Shown piece after piece: positions 6,125-13,287 of a stretch of DNA of 33,056 nucleotides. This DNA is from an uncultured Ruminococcus sp. (GTDB taxonomy: Bacteria > Bacillota > Clostridia > Lachnospirales > Lachnospiraceae). The DNA lies in assembly GCA_904377845.1 (NCBI GenBank), contig CAJFGR010000036.1, forward strand, positions 1 to 33,056, read 5' to 3'. A program made the translations under genes and the position numbers. Position 1 is the first letter of the stretch. Each line of letters starts with the position of its first letter. The notes beneath the pieces were generated by a model. The model had not been told where the DNA came from and did no database searches. It worked only from the letters and a program-made list of their open reading frames with translations.

Positions 6125-6997
6125 ATGTCGGGAACAGCCGTCATGACAGATACTAACAGCGGAATCATGCCCGCCGAAGAGGAGAATTACGGAATTCATG
6201 TTCTTCCAATGCCTATTATTGTAGACGGGAAGACATATTTTGAAGGAATCGATATTACAGCAGAGGAATTCTATCGGAAGCAGACGGAAGGTGCTGTTAT
6301 CACTACATCCCAGCCATCTCCCGGAGATGTAACCGATATGTGGGACCGGCTGCTGGAAACATATGATGAGATCGTATTTATCCCTATGTCTTCCGGTCTG
6401 AGCAATACGTGCCAGACTGCCCTGCTGCTGGCAGAAGACGAGCCTTACAAGAGACGCGTCAGCGTGGTTGACAACCACCGCATCTCCGTTACACAGGCCA
6501 TATCCGTACTGGACGCAAAAGCTATGGCAGACAAAGGGAAAACCGCCTGCGAAATCAAAAGTATTCTGGAAAAAGAAGCTCTGGACGCAACAATCTATAT
6601 CGCAGTGGATACGTTGGAATATTTAAAAAAAGGCGGTCGCATTACCCCCGCCGCTGCTGCACTCGGAACGGTTCTGAAACTGAAACCGGTGCTCACCATA
6701 CAGGGAGACAAGCTGGACTCCTACGCAAAAGCACGCGGCATGAAATCCGCGTTCCGCATCATGCTGGACGCGCTGAAAGCCGATATCGCCTCAAGGTTTT
6801 CACACCTTAGGGAACAGGGCCTTCTGAAAGTAGGCATTGCAAATACATTGATGCCCGCTGATAAACTGGAAGAATTCAAATCTGAAATGAGAAAAAATTT
6901 CCCCGACATGGAACTGGTATATTTTCCTCTTACCATGAGCATCGGAACCCATGTCGGCCCGGGCGGAATCGGCATAGGTGCTGTAAAAGGGCAATAA
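6125..6997 (+). CDS. DegV-family fatty-acid-binding protein
   Basis: 290 aa from the ATG at 6125, which has AGGAGG 7 bp upstream. The open frame reaches back to 6005, but the upstream codons lack family resemblance. DegV family: VMTDTNSGI at the N-terminus, VLPMPIIVDGKTY, TTSQPSPGD (ligand-contacting TSQPS), then the FIPMSSGLSNT loop, and GGRI with a C-terminal lobe ending GPGGIGIGAVKG. In characterised members (FakB) a bound fatty acid is delivered to the kinase FakA, feeding phospholipid synthesis; clostridia carry many paralogues with unassigned lipids. No FakA is present here. It is monocistronic: a large hairpin follows at 7021. Divergent from a TetR regulator that probably controls it. 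Confidence 0.9.
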   Translation: MSGTAVMTDTNSGIMPAEEENYGIHVLPMPIIVDGKTYFEGIDITAEEFYRKQTEGAVITTSQPSPGDVTDMWDRLLETYDEIVFIPMSSGLSNTCQTALLLAEDEPYKRRVSVVDNHRISVTQAISVLDAKAMADKGKTACEIKSILEKEALDATIYIAVDTLEYLKKGGRITPAAAALGTVLKLKPVLTIQGDKLDSYAKARGMKSAFRIMLDALKADIASRFSHLREQGLLKVGIANTLMPADKLEEFKSEMRKNFPDMELVYFPLTMSIGTHVGPGGIGIGAVKGQ

Positions 6998-7020
6998 ATT
7001 CCGTATTGGGGTACCGGTTC

Positions 7021-7105
7021 GGAAGTGAAAGGTAAGCAAAAATGAGGGCGAATACAGAATGATTAATTCACGTATTCGCCCTCATTTTTGATTGCTTTTC
7101 ACTCC
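7021..7105. terminator. Very long bidirectional terminator hairpin
   Basis: Two arms of about 35 bp (7021-7055 and 7072-7106) pair at roughly 31 positions. The inner 19 bp are perfect, bounded by CAAAAATGAGGGCG and CGCCCTCATTTTTG, with a 16-nt loop. The A/T ends provide a T-run in both directions, so it can end both degV (plus) and the yesL-xpt operon (minus), which converge here. The stem is unusually long. Confidence 0.85.
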
Positions 7106-7128
7106 CAAGACGATATTAAAAACACAAA

Positions 7129-7770
7129 TTAGTCCAATGTTGAACTTCTGCAGATTTCTTCTGTCTGTCCGGATTCCTCCGCCGGCTTTGACTGATCACG
7201 GAACTGAATTTCTCCGGTCTCCGCATTCATACCATCTACAATCGCCAGAGACTCAAGCTGAAAACCAAGATTGCGGATAATACGCCCGCCAGACTGGAAG
7301 CCTTTCTCGATCGCAATGCCGATCCCCTCTACTGTAGCGCCCGAAGACTGAACAATCTGAATCAGGCCCTGAAGCGCGCAGCCGTTGGCAAGGAAATCAT
7401 CAATAATCAGCACGTGATCCTCCGGGCTCAGAAATTTCTGGGCCACGATTACATGGTTGATACATTTATGGGTAAAGGACTCCACCTCCGCCACATACAT
7501 ATCTCCATCCAGATTAATGCTCTGGGATTTCTTGGCAAATACAACCGGCACATCGAAATGCTGGGCCGCGATACAGGCAATGCCGATTCCAGATGCCTCT
7601 ATCGTAAGGATTTTATTGATCGGTTTATCCGCGAATCTCCGTTTGAACTCCGCCCCCATCTGATCAAGAAGTTTAATATCCATCTGATGATTCAGAAAAC
7701 TGTCAACTTTCAGTACATTTCCTTCTTTTACCACTCCGTCTTTTACAATTCTTTCCTCCAGAAAATTCAT
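7129..7770 (-). CDS. xpt: Xanthine phosphoribosyltransferase
   Basis: 213 aa, slightly longer than typical Xpt (about 190-195) because of a charged C-terminal tail. It makes XMP from xanthine and PRPP in cytoplasmic purine salvage. Seen: [12 protein letters not shown] start, FLNHQMD (Xpt-specific), [15 protein letters not shown] and the PRPP-binding loop [11 protein letters not shown] at residues 120-130 with the conserved acidic pair. The start follows the yesL-family stop by only 3 bp, so the two genes form one operon read from the promoter at 8471-8499. No purine riboswitch lies upstream of either gene, although xpt genes in Firmicutes often have one; here control must work differently. 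Confidence 0.93.
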   Translation of the reverse strand: MNFLEERIVKDGVVKEGNVLKVDSFLNHQMDIKLLDQMGAEFKRRFADKPINKILTIEASGIGIACIAAQHFDVPVVFAKKSQSINLDGDMYVAEVESFTHKCINHVIVAQKFLSPEDHVLIIDDFLANGCALQGLIQIVQSSGATVEGIGIAIEKGFQSGGRIIRNLGFQLESLAIVDGMNAETGEIQFRDQSKPAEESGQTEEICRSSTLD

Positions 7771-7773
7771 CTC

Positions 7774-8436
7774 TTACCCCTCTTCTTTCGTACTTTTTTC
7801 ATCTGAACCGCCGTCACTGTCTTCAAATATCATGAACACTCTTCTCAGTATGTAAGAATTAATCCACGTAATCAATGATCCCCCGATCAGAAACCAGAGC
7901 GGAATTGCAAACATCAATGTAACGCTGTTCCACAGCGATGCAATAACCGCACCAACAACTACCACATCCATAAGAATTGTATAAGGCAGTCGTCCCACAG
8001 TGAGGATCAGGGCATTCCTGCTGGTAGCCCGTATACTGTTTTCATACCGTGCTGTCAGAGGAAATATATAATTTATAACCGACAGAAGTATAAAGCCTAC
8101 CAGTGTAAATATACTCCTCATAACCAATCCTGCTGTTCCCGGAATCATACCCGCCACCTGGAAATCTATCCAGCATACAATTCCCAGCAGCAAAATAACA
8201 ATCCATATGATTGTACTCTGCTTAAAATTGGACTTAAATGCTTTAAAGAATCCCCGGAAAATATATCCTTCTTCATTTCGCACCATTTTCAGCATAACTG
8301 TGTATAAAGCTGTGGTAGACGCACCAATCGTTACAATCGGAATGCAGCAGATCAGCCACAGTACATTGAGGCACACCATATCGCAGATCTTGTTAAGCGC
8401 CCGGACGATTACGTTGTCCGTAATATTAAATCTCAT
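7774..8436 (-). CDS. YesL-family (DUF624) membrane protein
   Basis: 220 aa integral membrane protein with about five hydrophobic segments (residues about 20-45, 72-100, 105-125, 150-170, 172-195). The family signature is seen in the N-terminal part: ICDMVCLNVLWLICCIPIVTIGASTTALYTVM, matching DUF624/YesL, followed by YIFRGFFKAFKSNFKQ. Members are often encoded near carbohydrate transporters and their function is unproven. Here it is instead the first gene of an operon with xpt (3-bp gap). The last 16 residues are hydrophilic. The family call is confident, the role is not. Confidence 0.88.
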   Translation of the reverse strand: MRFNITDNVIVRALNKICDMVCLNVLWLICCIPIVTIGASTTALYTVMLKMVRNEEGYIFRGFFKAFKSNFKQSTIIWIVILLLGIVCWIDFQVAGMIPGTAGLVMRSIFTLVGFILLSVINYIFPLTARYENSIRATSRNALILTVGRLPYTILMDVVVVGAVIASLWNSVTLMFAIPLWFLIGGSLITWINSYILRRVFMIFEDSDGGSDEKSTKEEG

Positions 8437-8470
8437 ATCTATCTCCTGACCTTCCTGTTTGATTTCTTAC

Positions 8471-8539
8471 AGTATAGCACAGAGAAAAAAATGATACAAT
8501 CTGAGATTTCTTGATATCTCTCCCGCTCCGCCCTATAAT
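8471..8539. promoter_or_regulatory. Divergent promoters for yesL-xpt and glycerate kinase
   Basis: Minus strand: TTGTAT (8499-8494), 17 bp, TATACT (8476-8471) for yesL-xpt. Plus strand: TTGATA (8511-8516), 17 bp, TATAAT (8534-8539) for glycerate kinase. The -35 boxes lie back to back, 11 bp apart. No riboswitch or clear operator is visible. Confidence 0.65.
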
Positions 8540-8584
8540 CAGAATATATAATAACTATACTGCTCAAGCGAGGTGAGGATCACT

Positions 8585-9721
8585 ATGAAATTTCTATTTG
8601 CATCAGACTCTTTTAAAGGCTCTCTTTCTTCACGCCGCACAGCGGAACTTCTTACTTTGGCGGCACAGGAAATCTTCCCCGGCTGTGAGTGCACGTCCGT
8701 GGAAACTGCTGACGGCGGCGAAGGTACAACCGATGCCGTTTTATCCGCGGTAAACGGGAAAAAAATCATGCTGCCCGTGCATGGCCCTCTGGGCAAAATG
8801 ACAGAGAGTTCCTATGGCATACTGAGTGACGGCAGGGTGATTATGGAAATGGCATCTGCCTCCGGGCTGCCGCTTGTCCCCTGTTCCCTGCGAGACCCGC
8901 GCTGCACATCGTCTTACGGTACAGGTGAGATGATTGCGGATGCGCTTGACCGCGGATGCCGGGACATTTCAATCGCCATCGGCGGCTCAGCCACCAATGA
9001 TGGGGGAACGGGATGTATGCGCGCCCTTGGAGTCCGTTTTTACGACAAAGACGGGAACGACCTTAAAGGCTGTGGACAGGATCTTATCAAAATATGTACA
9101 ATCGATACAAGCGGCATTCACCCGCTCATAAAAGACGCCTCTTTCACCATAATGTGCGACGTCACCAATCCCCTGTGCGGCGGGAACGGCGCCACATATA
9201 CATTCGGCAAACAGAAAGGCGGGACACCGGAAATCCTCGCACAGCTGGAGAGCGGAATGCAGAATTACAGAGATATTATCCTGAACCGGTTTGGCATCAA
9301 TATGGACGAAGTCCCCGGTTCAGGAGCCGCAGGCGGACTCGGGGCAGCATTAATGGTTTTTCTGAACGGAAAACTGAAATCCGGTATCGATACTGTACTT
9401 GATCTTGTAAGATTTGATCAGAAGCTTGACGGTGTTTCTCTTGTCGTAACCGGAGAAGGGTGCACGGACCGGCAGTCAGCTTTCGGAAAAGTCATACAGG
9501 GAGTGGGAATGCGTTGCAAAAAACGCAACATCCCCGCCGTGGCTCTGGTAGGAAGTATAGGAGACGGCGCAGAAGATATTTTCAATTACGGTATCCGTTC
9601 AATCATGACAACTGTCAACAGTCCCATGCCCCTTGAAGAAGCACTGAACCGTGCGGAGGAGCTGTATATAAAAGCCGCCATACGGATGTTCCGAATGATA
9701 AAAACCGGCATGGAATTATAG
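8585..9721 (+). CDS. Glycerate kinase (GarK/GlxK family)
   Basis: 378 aa, normal for the family. It phosphorylates D-glycerate with ATP (the GarK type gives 2-phosphoglycerate), feeding lower glycolysis. Seen: MKFLFASDSFKGSLSS with the substrate-loop DSFKGS, ADGGEGT, GPLGK, EMASASGL, then DALDRGCRDISIAIGGSATNDGGTG, and in the C-terminal part GSGAAGGLGAAL and VTGEGCTDRQSAFGK. All are hallmark motifs of glycerate kinase family 2. The start ATG at 8585 has GAGGTGAGG immediately upstream; an in-frame GTG at 8573 lies within that site and is rejected. Single-gene unit with its own promoter and terminator. No glycerate uptake or glyoxylate genes are near. Confidence 0.93.
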   Translation: MKFLFASDSFKGSLSSRRTAELLTLAAQEIFPGCECTSVETADGGEGTTDAVLSAVNGKKIMLPVHGPLGKMTESSYGILSDGRVIMEMASASGLPLVPCSLRDPRCTSSYGTGEMIADALDRGCRDISIAIGGSATNDGGTGCMRALGVRFYDKDGNDLKGCGQDLIKICTIDTSGIHPLIKDASFTIMCDVTNPLCGGNGATYTFGKQKGGTPEILAQLESGMQNYRDIILNRFGINMDEVPGSGAAGGLGAALMVFLNGKLKSGIDTVLDLVRFDQKLDGVSLVVTGEGCTDRQSAFGKVIQGVGMRCKKRNIPAVALVGSIGDGAEDIFNYGIRSIMTTVNSPMPLEEALNRAEELYIKAAIRMFRMIKTGMEL

Positions 9722-9732
9722 AACTATAAAAA

Positions 9733-9766
9733 ATACCGGACAGCCTCAAAGCTTCCGGTATCTTTT
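9733..9766 (+). terminator. Terminator of the glycerate kinase gene
   Basis: ATACCGGA (9733-9740) and TCCGGTAT (9754-9761) form a perfect 8-bp stem with a 13-nt loop, followed by CTTTT, 11 bp after the stop codon. A-rich sequence before the stem may let it also stop transcripts leaving the tRNA-Gly gene. Confidence 0.8.
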
Positions 9767-9786
9767 ATAATTGGCAAAAAAAATAA

Positions 9787-9857
9787 AGCGGGTGATGAGA
9801 ATCGAACTCACGTATCCAGCTTGGAAGGCTGGTGTTCTACCATTGAACTACACCCGC
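9787..9857 (-). tRNA. tRNA-Gly (anticodon TCC)
   Basis: 71 nt on the minus strand: acceptor GCGGGTG/CACCCGC, D-arm GTTC...GAAC, anticodon stem CCAGC/GCTGG around loop CTTCCAA (anticodon TCC), 4-nt variable region, T-loop TTCGATT. Discriminator T, as usual for Gly tRNAs; the CCA end is not encoded. Confidence 0.95.
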
Positions 9858-9915
9858 GTCATCTCTGACACAATCGGTATCTTGCAAGCTTTTTTTACAA
9901 CTTTTTTATTTTTGC

Positions 9916-9951
9916 GTAACAGTTCAGCCTTCAGGATGGCTGAACTGTTAC
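9916..9951. repeat. Perfect palindromic copy of a dispersed motif
   Basis: GTAACAGTTCAGCC (9916-9929) and its exact complement (9938-9951) surround an 8-nt loop. It lies 24 bp beyond the stop of the flavodiiron fusion gene. On the minus strand it is followed by an A-rich rather than T-rich run, so it is not a standard terminator for that gene. Related single copies occur at 16261-16273, 25468-25481 and about 29998-30010. Confidence 0.7.
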
Positions 9952-9974
9952 ATCTATATGCTTCTTACGGGATA

Positions 9975-12509
9975 TTAACGGATTATTTCCTGGTAAGAAG
10001 AGTGTTTCTTAAGCGCTTCCGTCATCTTTGCCATCTCTCCAAGATCCCCGATCAGTATCACGCCGGACAGCCTGTTATTCAAGAAGAAATATTTCCTGTA
10101 CTGTCCTTTGCCCATATCGCGGAATTCTACCGTCTTATACAGAAGATTCGGATTCTTACCATTGTCTCCCGCTGCAAAGAGCGCCGTATTCATTCCATGG
10201 AACGTAAGCGCAGCCTCAACCGGCTCATACTCCAGCTCCTCTCCTGCAGCATTAGCCCCGGCAATCCGCCCCTGTTCCACAGCCTCAGGCCAGATCGCAT
10301 AGTTTGCGCCTTCATATTCCGCACAGTCTCCGCAGGCATATACACCCGGTATATTTGTCGCCATATGGCTGTCCACTTTCACAGCGCGTCCGATTTCCAG
10401 ACCAATGGAATGTGCCAGATCCGTCTTTGCCCTGACCCCGGCGGATACGATAACAATATCTGCAGGTATCGTCTCGCCTCCTCCGATACGGACTCCGCTC
10501 ACATGATCCTCTCCTTCAATTGCTGCTACAGAGACACCTGTACGGATTGTCACATCATGTTTCGCTGCAATCTCCTTAAGGATCTCCGCCGATCCACTGT
10601 CAAGCTGACGTCCCATAAGAACCGGAGCAACCTCCAGAACAGTCACATTGAGCCCCGATTTTTTCAGCTCCCACGCTGCTTCCAGACCAAGCACACCGCC
10701 GCCGATCACAACGGCATTTTTCGCCGTCCGCATAAGCTTTTCTACTTTCTCGACATCACTCAGCCGACGGATAGCCACCACTTCCGGAAGTCCGTGTCCT
10801 TCCATCGGCGGGATAAAGCATTCGCTTCCCAGAGCATAGATCAGACGGGTAAACCGTACTTTTTCTCCGCCATCCAGAAGCACTTCCTTAGCCTCCATAT
10901 CGATGGAATCCACCTGTTTGCCGAGCATCTGATAGATCCGGTTCTCCTCATACCATTCCGGTCCTTCGATGGCAATCTGCTCTGCGCTCAGCCCTGCAAC
11001 AATTGATTTTGTCAGCATCGGACGGTTATAGGAAGGATATGGTTCATTGGAGATTATCACGACCGAACCCGTCTTATCCCGCTCACGGATAGCTTTCGCC
11101 GCATTGAAGCCCGCCGCTCCGTTCCCGAGGATTACATAATATTCCTGGGTATCATTCGTATAACCGGTATCTTCCACATCCACCGGCACAAAGTTTTCTT
11201 TTCCGACGCCGCACACCGGACAGATTTCCAGCGAAGAATCAAATATCTCACCGCAGACAAGGCATTTCACAAGACTTCTGGCGCCCTTCTTCTTCGGCTT
11301 CACCGGCTCTTTATTCTGAACAACACATCCGAACTGATAACCGTACTCATACGCACTCACCAGATCCGCTTCAGACGGTTTAAAACGAACACGGAATCCG
11401 TCGGATACTTTCATCTTCAGCTGTTTTAATCTCTCCGTGATATTCGGAACGCCCTCGCCGCTCCATCCGTAGCTGCCAAATGCCCCTGCGTACTTTCCGC
11501 CGTGTGTTGCCGGGAACATCCCCAGCGTCAGATCCCATATAGGCTTCAACGCATCGCCCACGATCGTAGGCGTGCCGAGCAGAATTCCGTCCGCAAAAAG
11601 AAGTTCTTCGTTTACTTTTGCCGCATCTGCCTCAACCATATCATAGGAGCGCACATCAATGTCACCACTGTCCCGTACACCCTCTGCAATCTTTTCCGCC
11701 AGAGTTTTCGTATATCCGTAAGCGCTCACATATGGTATGATGACCGTCTTCTTCGGATTTGGATTCACAACCGTTGACCATTCCCGGTACTGCTTCATCA
11801 CCGACCTGATCCTGTCTCCCACAAGCACCGGCCCATGTCCTGTGCAGACCATAGAAATGTCCATATTCTCCACCCGGTCAAGGGCTTTAAGCATAAAGGG
11901 CTTAAACGGACCGATGATGCAGTCATAATAATATTTTAAAGCTTTCTGATAATCTTCCTCATTCTTGATCTCTGTGGAAACCACTTCCGGCAGACAATAG
12001 TGAGAACCGAAAGAATCGCAGGTAACCAGTATCTGCTCTTCCTCGATAAATGTATACATCGTATCCGGCCAGTGCAGATTCGGCACAAACATGAACCTCA
12101 GTGTCCGGTTCCCGATCTCCATTTTTTCCTCGTCTCTCGCCGGAATGCCGACAAAATCGCGGTTTACGATCTCCTTAAGAAATCCGAGCGCACAGCCTGT
12201 CGCTATAATTTTCATCTGCGGGCTGTAATCAAGAAGTTTCTCTACACTTCCGGCATGATCCGGCTCTGTATGGCTGACGACAAGATAGTCGATCTTATGC
12301 ACATCGGTCACTTCCTGAAGCTTCTCCAGATATTCGTCGAAAAACTTCGCCTTTGCCGTCTCAAAAAGAACCGTCTTATCTCCGGCTTTCATCACATAAG
12401 AGTTATAAGTCGTTCCGAACTCCGTGTACATGATGATGTCAAATACCCTGAGCTGATCATCAATGATGCCTGTCCAGTAAAAATTGTCTCTTAATTTGAT
12501 ACTTTTCAT
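9975..12509 (-). CDS. Flavodiiron protein fused to rubredoxin-like and NAD(P)H-rubredoxin reductase domains
   Basis: 844 aa, three redox modules in one chain, matching the domain order called class F flavodiiron proteins. Residues 1-245 are the metallo-beta-lactamase-like diiron domain with all expected ligands visible (H80, E82, D84, H85, H146, D165, H225). Residues 253-395 are flavodoxin-like (FMN): PYVSAYGYTKTL, LLGTPTIVGD and GSYGWSGEG. Residues 416-433 are a short rubredoxin knuckle (C416, C419, C430, C433). Residues 457-840 are an FAD/NAD reductase (GNGAAGFNA, VVIGGGVLGLEAA, GVYACGDCAEY). Predicted activity is four-electron reduction of O2 to water, or of NO to N2O, with NAD(P)H; substrate preference cannot be read from sequence. 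AAGGAGG lies 5 bp before the start. It is 105 bp downstream of nth. Confidence 0.93.
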   Translation of the reverse strand: MKSIKLRDNFYWTGIIDDQLRVFDIIMYTEFGTTYNSYVMKAGDKTVLFETAKAKFFDEYLEKLQEVTDVHKIDYLVVSHTEPDHAGSVEKLLDYSPQMKIIATGCALGFLKEIVNRDFVGIPARDEEKMEIGNRTLRFMFVPNLHWPDTMYTFIEEEQILVTCDSFGSHYCLPEVVSTEIKNEEDYQKALKYYYDCIIGPFKPFMLKALDRVENMDISMVCTGHGPVLVGDRIRSVMKQYREWSTVVNPNPKKTVIIPYVSAYGYTKTLAEKIAEGVRDSGDIDVRSYDMVEADAAKVNEELLFADGILLGTPTIVGDALKPIWDLTLGMFPATHGGKYAGAFGSYGWSGEGVPNITERLKQLKMKVSDGFRVRFKPSEADLVSAYEYGYQFGCVVQNKEPVKPKKKGARSLVKCLVCGEIFDSSLEICPVCGVGKENFVPVDVEDTGYTNDTQEYYVILGNGAAGFNAAKAIRERDKTGSVVIISNEPYPSYNRPMLTKSIVAGLSAEQIAIEGPEWYEENRIYQMLGKQVDSIDMEAKEVLLDGGEKVRFTRLIYALGSECFIPPMEGHGLPEVVAIRRLSDVEKVEKLMRTAKNAVVIGGGVLGLEAAWELKKSGLNVTVLEVAPVLMGRQLDSGSAEILKEIAAKHDVTIRTGVSVAAIEGEDHVSGVRIGGGETIPADIVIVSAGVRAKTDLAHSIGLEIGRAVKVDSHMATNIPGVYACGDCAEYEGANYAIWPEAVEQGRIAGANAAGEELEYEPVEAALTFHGMNTALFAAGDNGKNPNLLYKTVEFRDMGKGQYRKYFFLNNRLSGVILIGDLGEMAKMTEALKKHSSYQEIIR

Positions 12510-12614
12510 GTCTGCCTCCTTACCTTTCTTATATTTTGGAAAATTTTATATTTTATTCGCTTTTCCGCCCGGCTTTTCAAACCGTGTAACCCGTTTCCGT
12601 CCCTGTAATGCTGA

Positions 12615-13250
12615 TCATACGCCGACTTTCTTACAGATGTCCGCCAGACAGCACTTGTCACAATGCGGCTTCGTACGCGCCGTACAGACGTCCCTGCCGT
12701 GATAGACAAGCCGGTGGCAGAAGTCACTGCCCTCTTCCGGCGGGATGATTTTCCACAGTGCCATCTCAACCTTTTTCGGTTCTTTGATACCGTCCACCAG
12801 TCCGATACGGTTAACAAGCCGGATGCAGTGAGTATCTGTCACAATTGCCGGCTTTCCGAACACATCGCCCATAATGAGATTCGCGCTCTTTCTGCCGACT
12901 CCGGGAAGTTTCAGCAGCTCATCGAAATCATCCGGTACTTTTCCTCCGTATTCATCCCGGATCATCTTCATACACGCACTGATGTCCCTCGCCTTGCTTC
13001 TGCCAAGTCCGCAGGGCCGCACAATCGCCTCGATGTCGTTCACATCCGCATCCGCCAGCGCATTGACATCGGAATATTTTTCATACAATCCCTCCACCAC
13101 AACATTTACACGGGCATCCGTGCACTGGGCGGCAAGCCGGACGCTGACCAGAAGCTTCCACGCCTGATCATAATCCAGCGTACAGCCCGCATCCGGATAC
13201 TCCTTCTTCAGCCTTTCTATCACTTCTAAAGCCCGCTGCTTCTTTGTCAT
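12615..13250 (-). CDS. nth: Endonuclease III (bifunctional DNA glycosylase/AP lyase)
   Basis: 211 aa, normal length. Removes oxidised pyrimidines in base-excision repair and cuts the abasic site. Seen: AAQCTDARVN in the N-terminal lobe, the helix-hairpin-helix LPGVGRKSANLI with catalytic lysine K121, and TDTHC with catalytic aspartate D139. A 4Fe-4S cluster loop has C189, C197, C200 and C206. The first interval is C-x7-C rather than the classical C-x6-C, which is a small deviation. It follows the CmpB-family gene by 37 bp on the same strand and precedes the flavodiiron gene, so it sits next to an oxygen-defence enzyme, a sensible pairing in an anaerobe. Confidence 0.95.
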   Translation of the reverse strand: MTKKQRALEVIERLKKEYPDAGCTLDYDQAWKLLVSVRLAAQCTDARVNVVVEGLYEKYSDVNALADADVNDIEAIVRPCGLGRSKARDISACMKMIRDEYGGKVPDDFDELLKLPGVGRKSANLIMGDVFGKPAIVTDTHCIRLVNRIGLVDGIKEPKKVEMALWKIIPPEEGSDFCHRLVYHGRDVCTARTKPHCDKCCLADICKKVGV

Positions 13251-13287
13251 TTATCTTTCCTTTCCTTCCAACTCTGTCTCTGAGAAG

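Noticed and set aside
8437-8584. Purine riboswitch upstream of yesL-xpt
   Set aside because: The gap contains only two back-to-back promoters; no room or conserved core for a purine aptamer.
9771-11006. 411-codon plus-strand open frame opposite the flavodiiron fusion
   Set aside because: It runs through the tRNA-Gly gene and is antisense to the well-supported reductase domain. Its translation is Cys/His/Arg-rich with no family resemblance.
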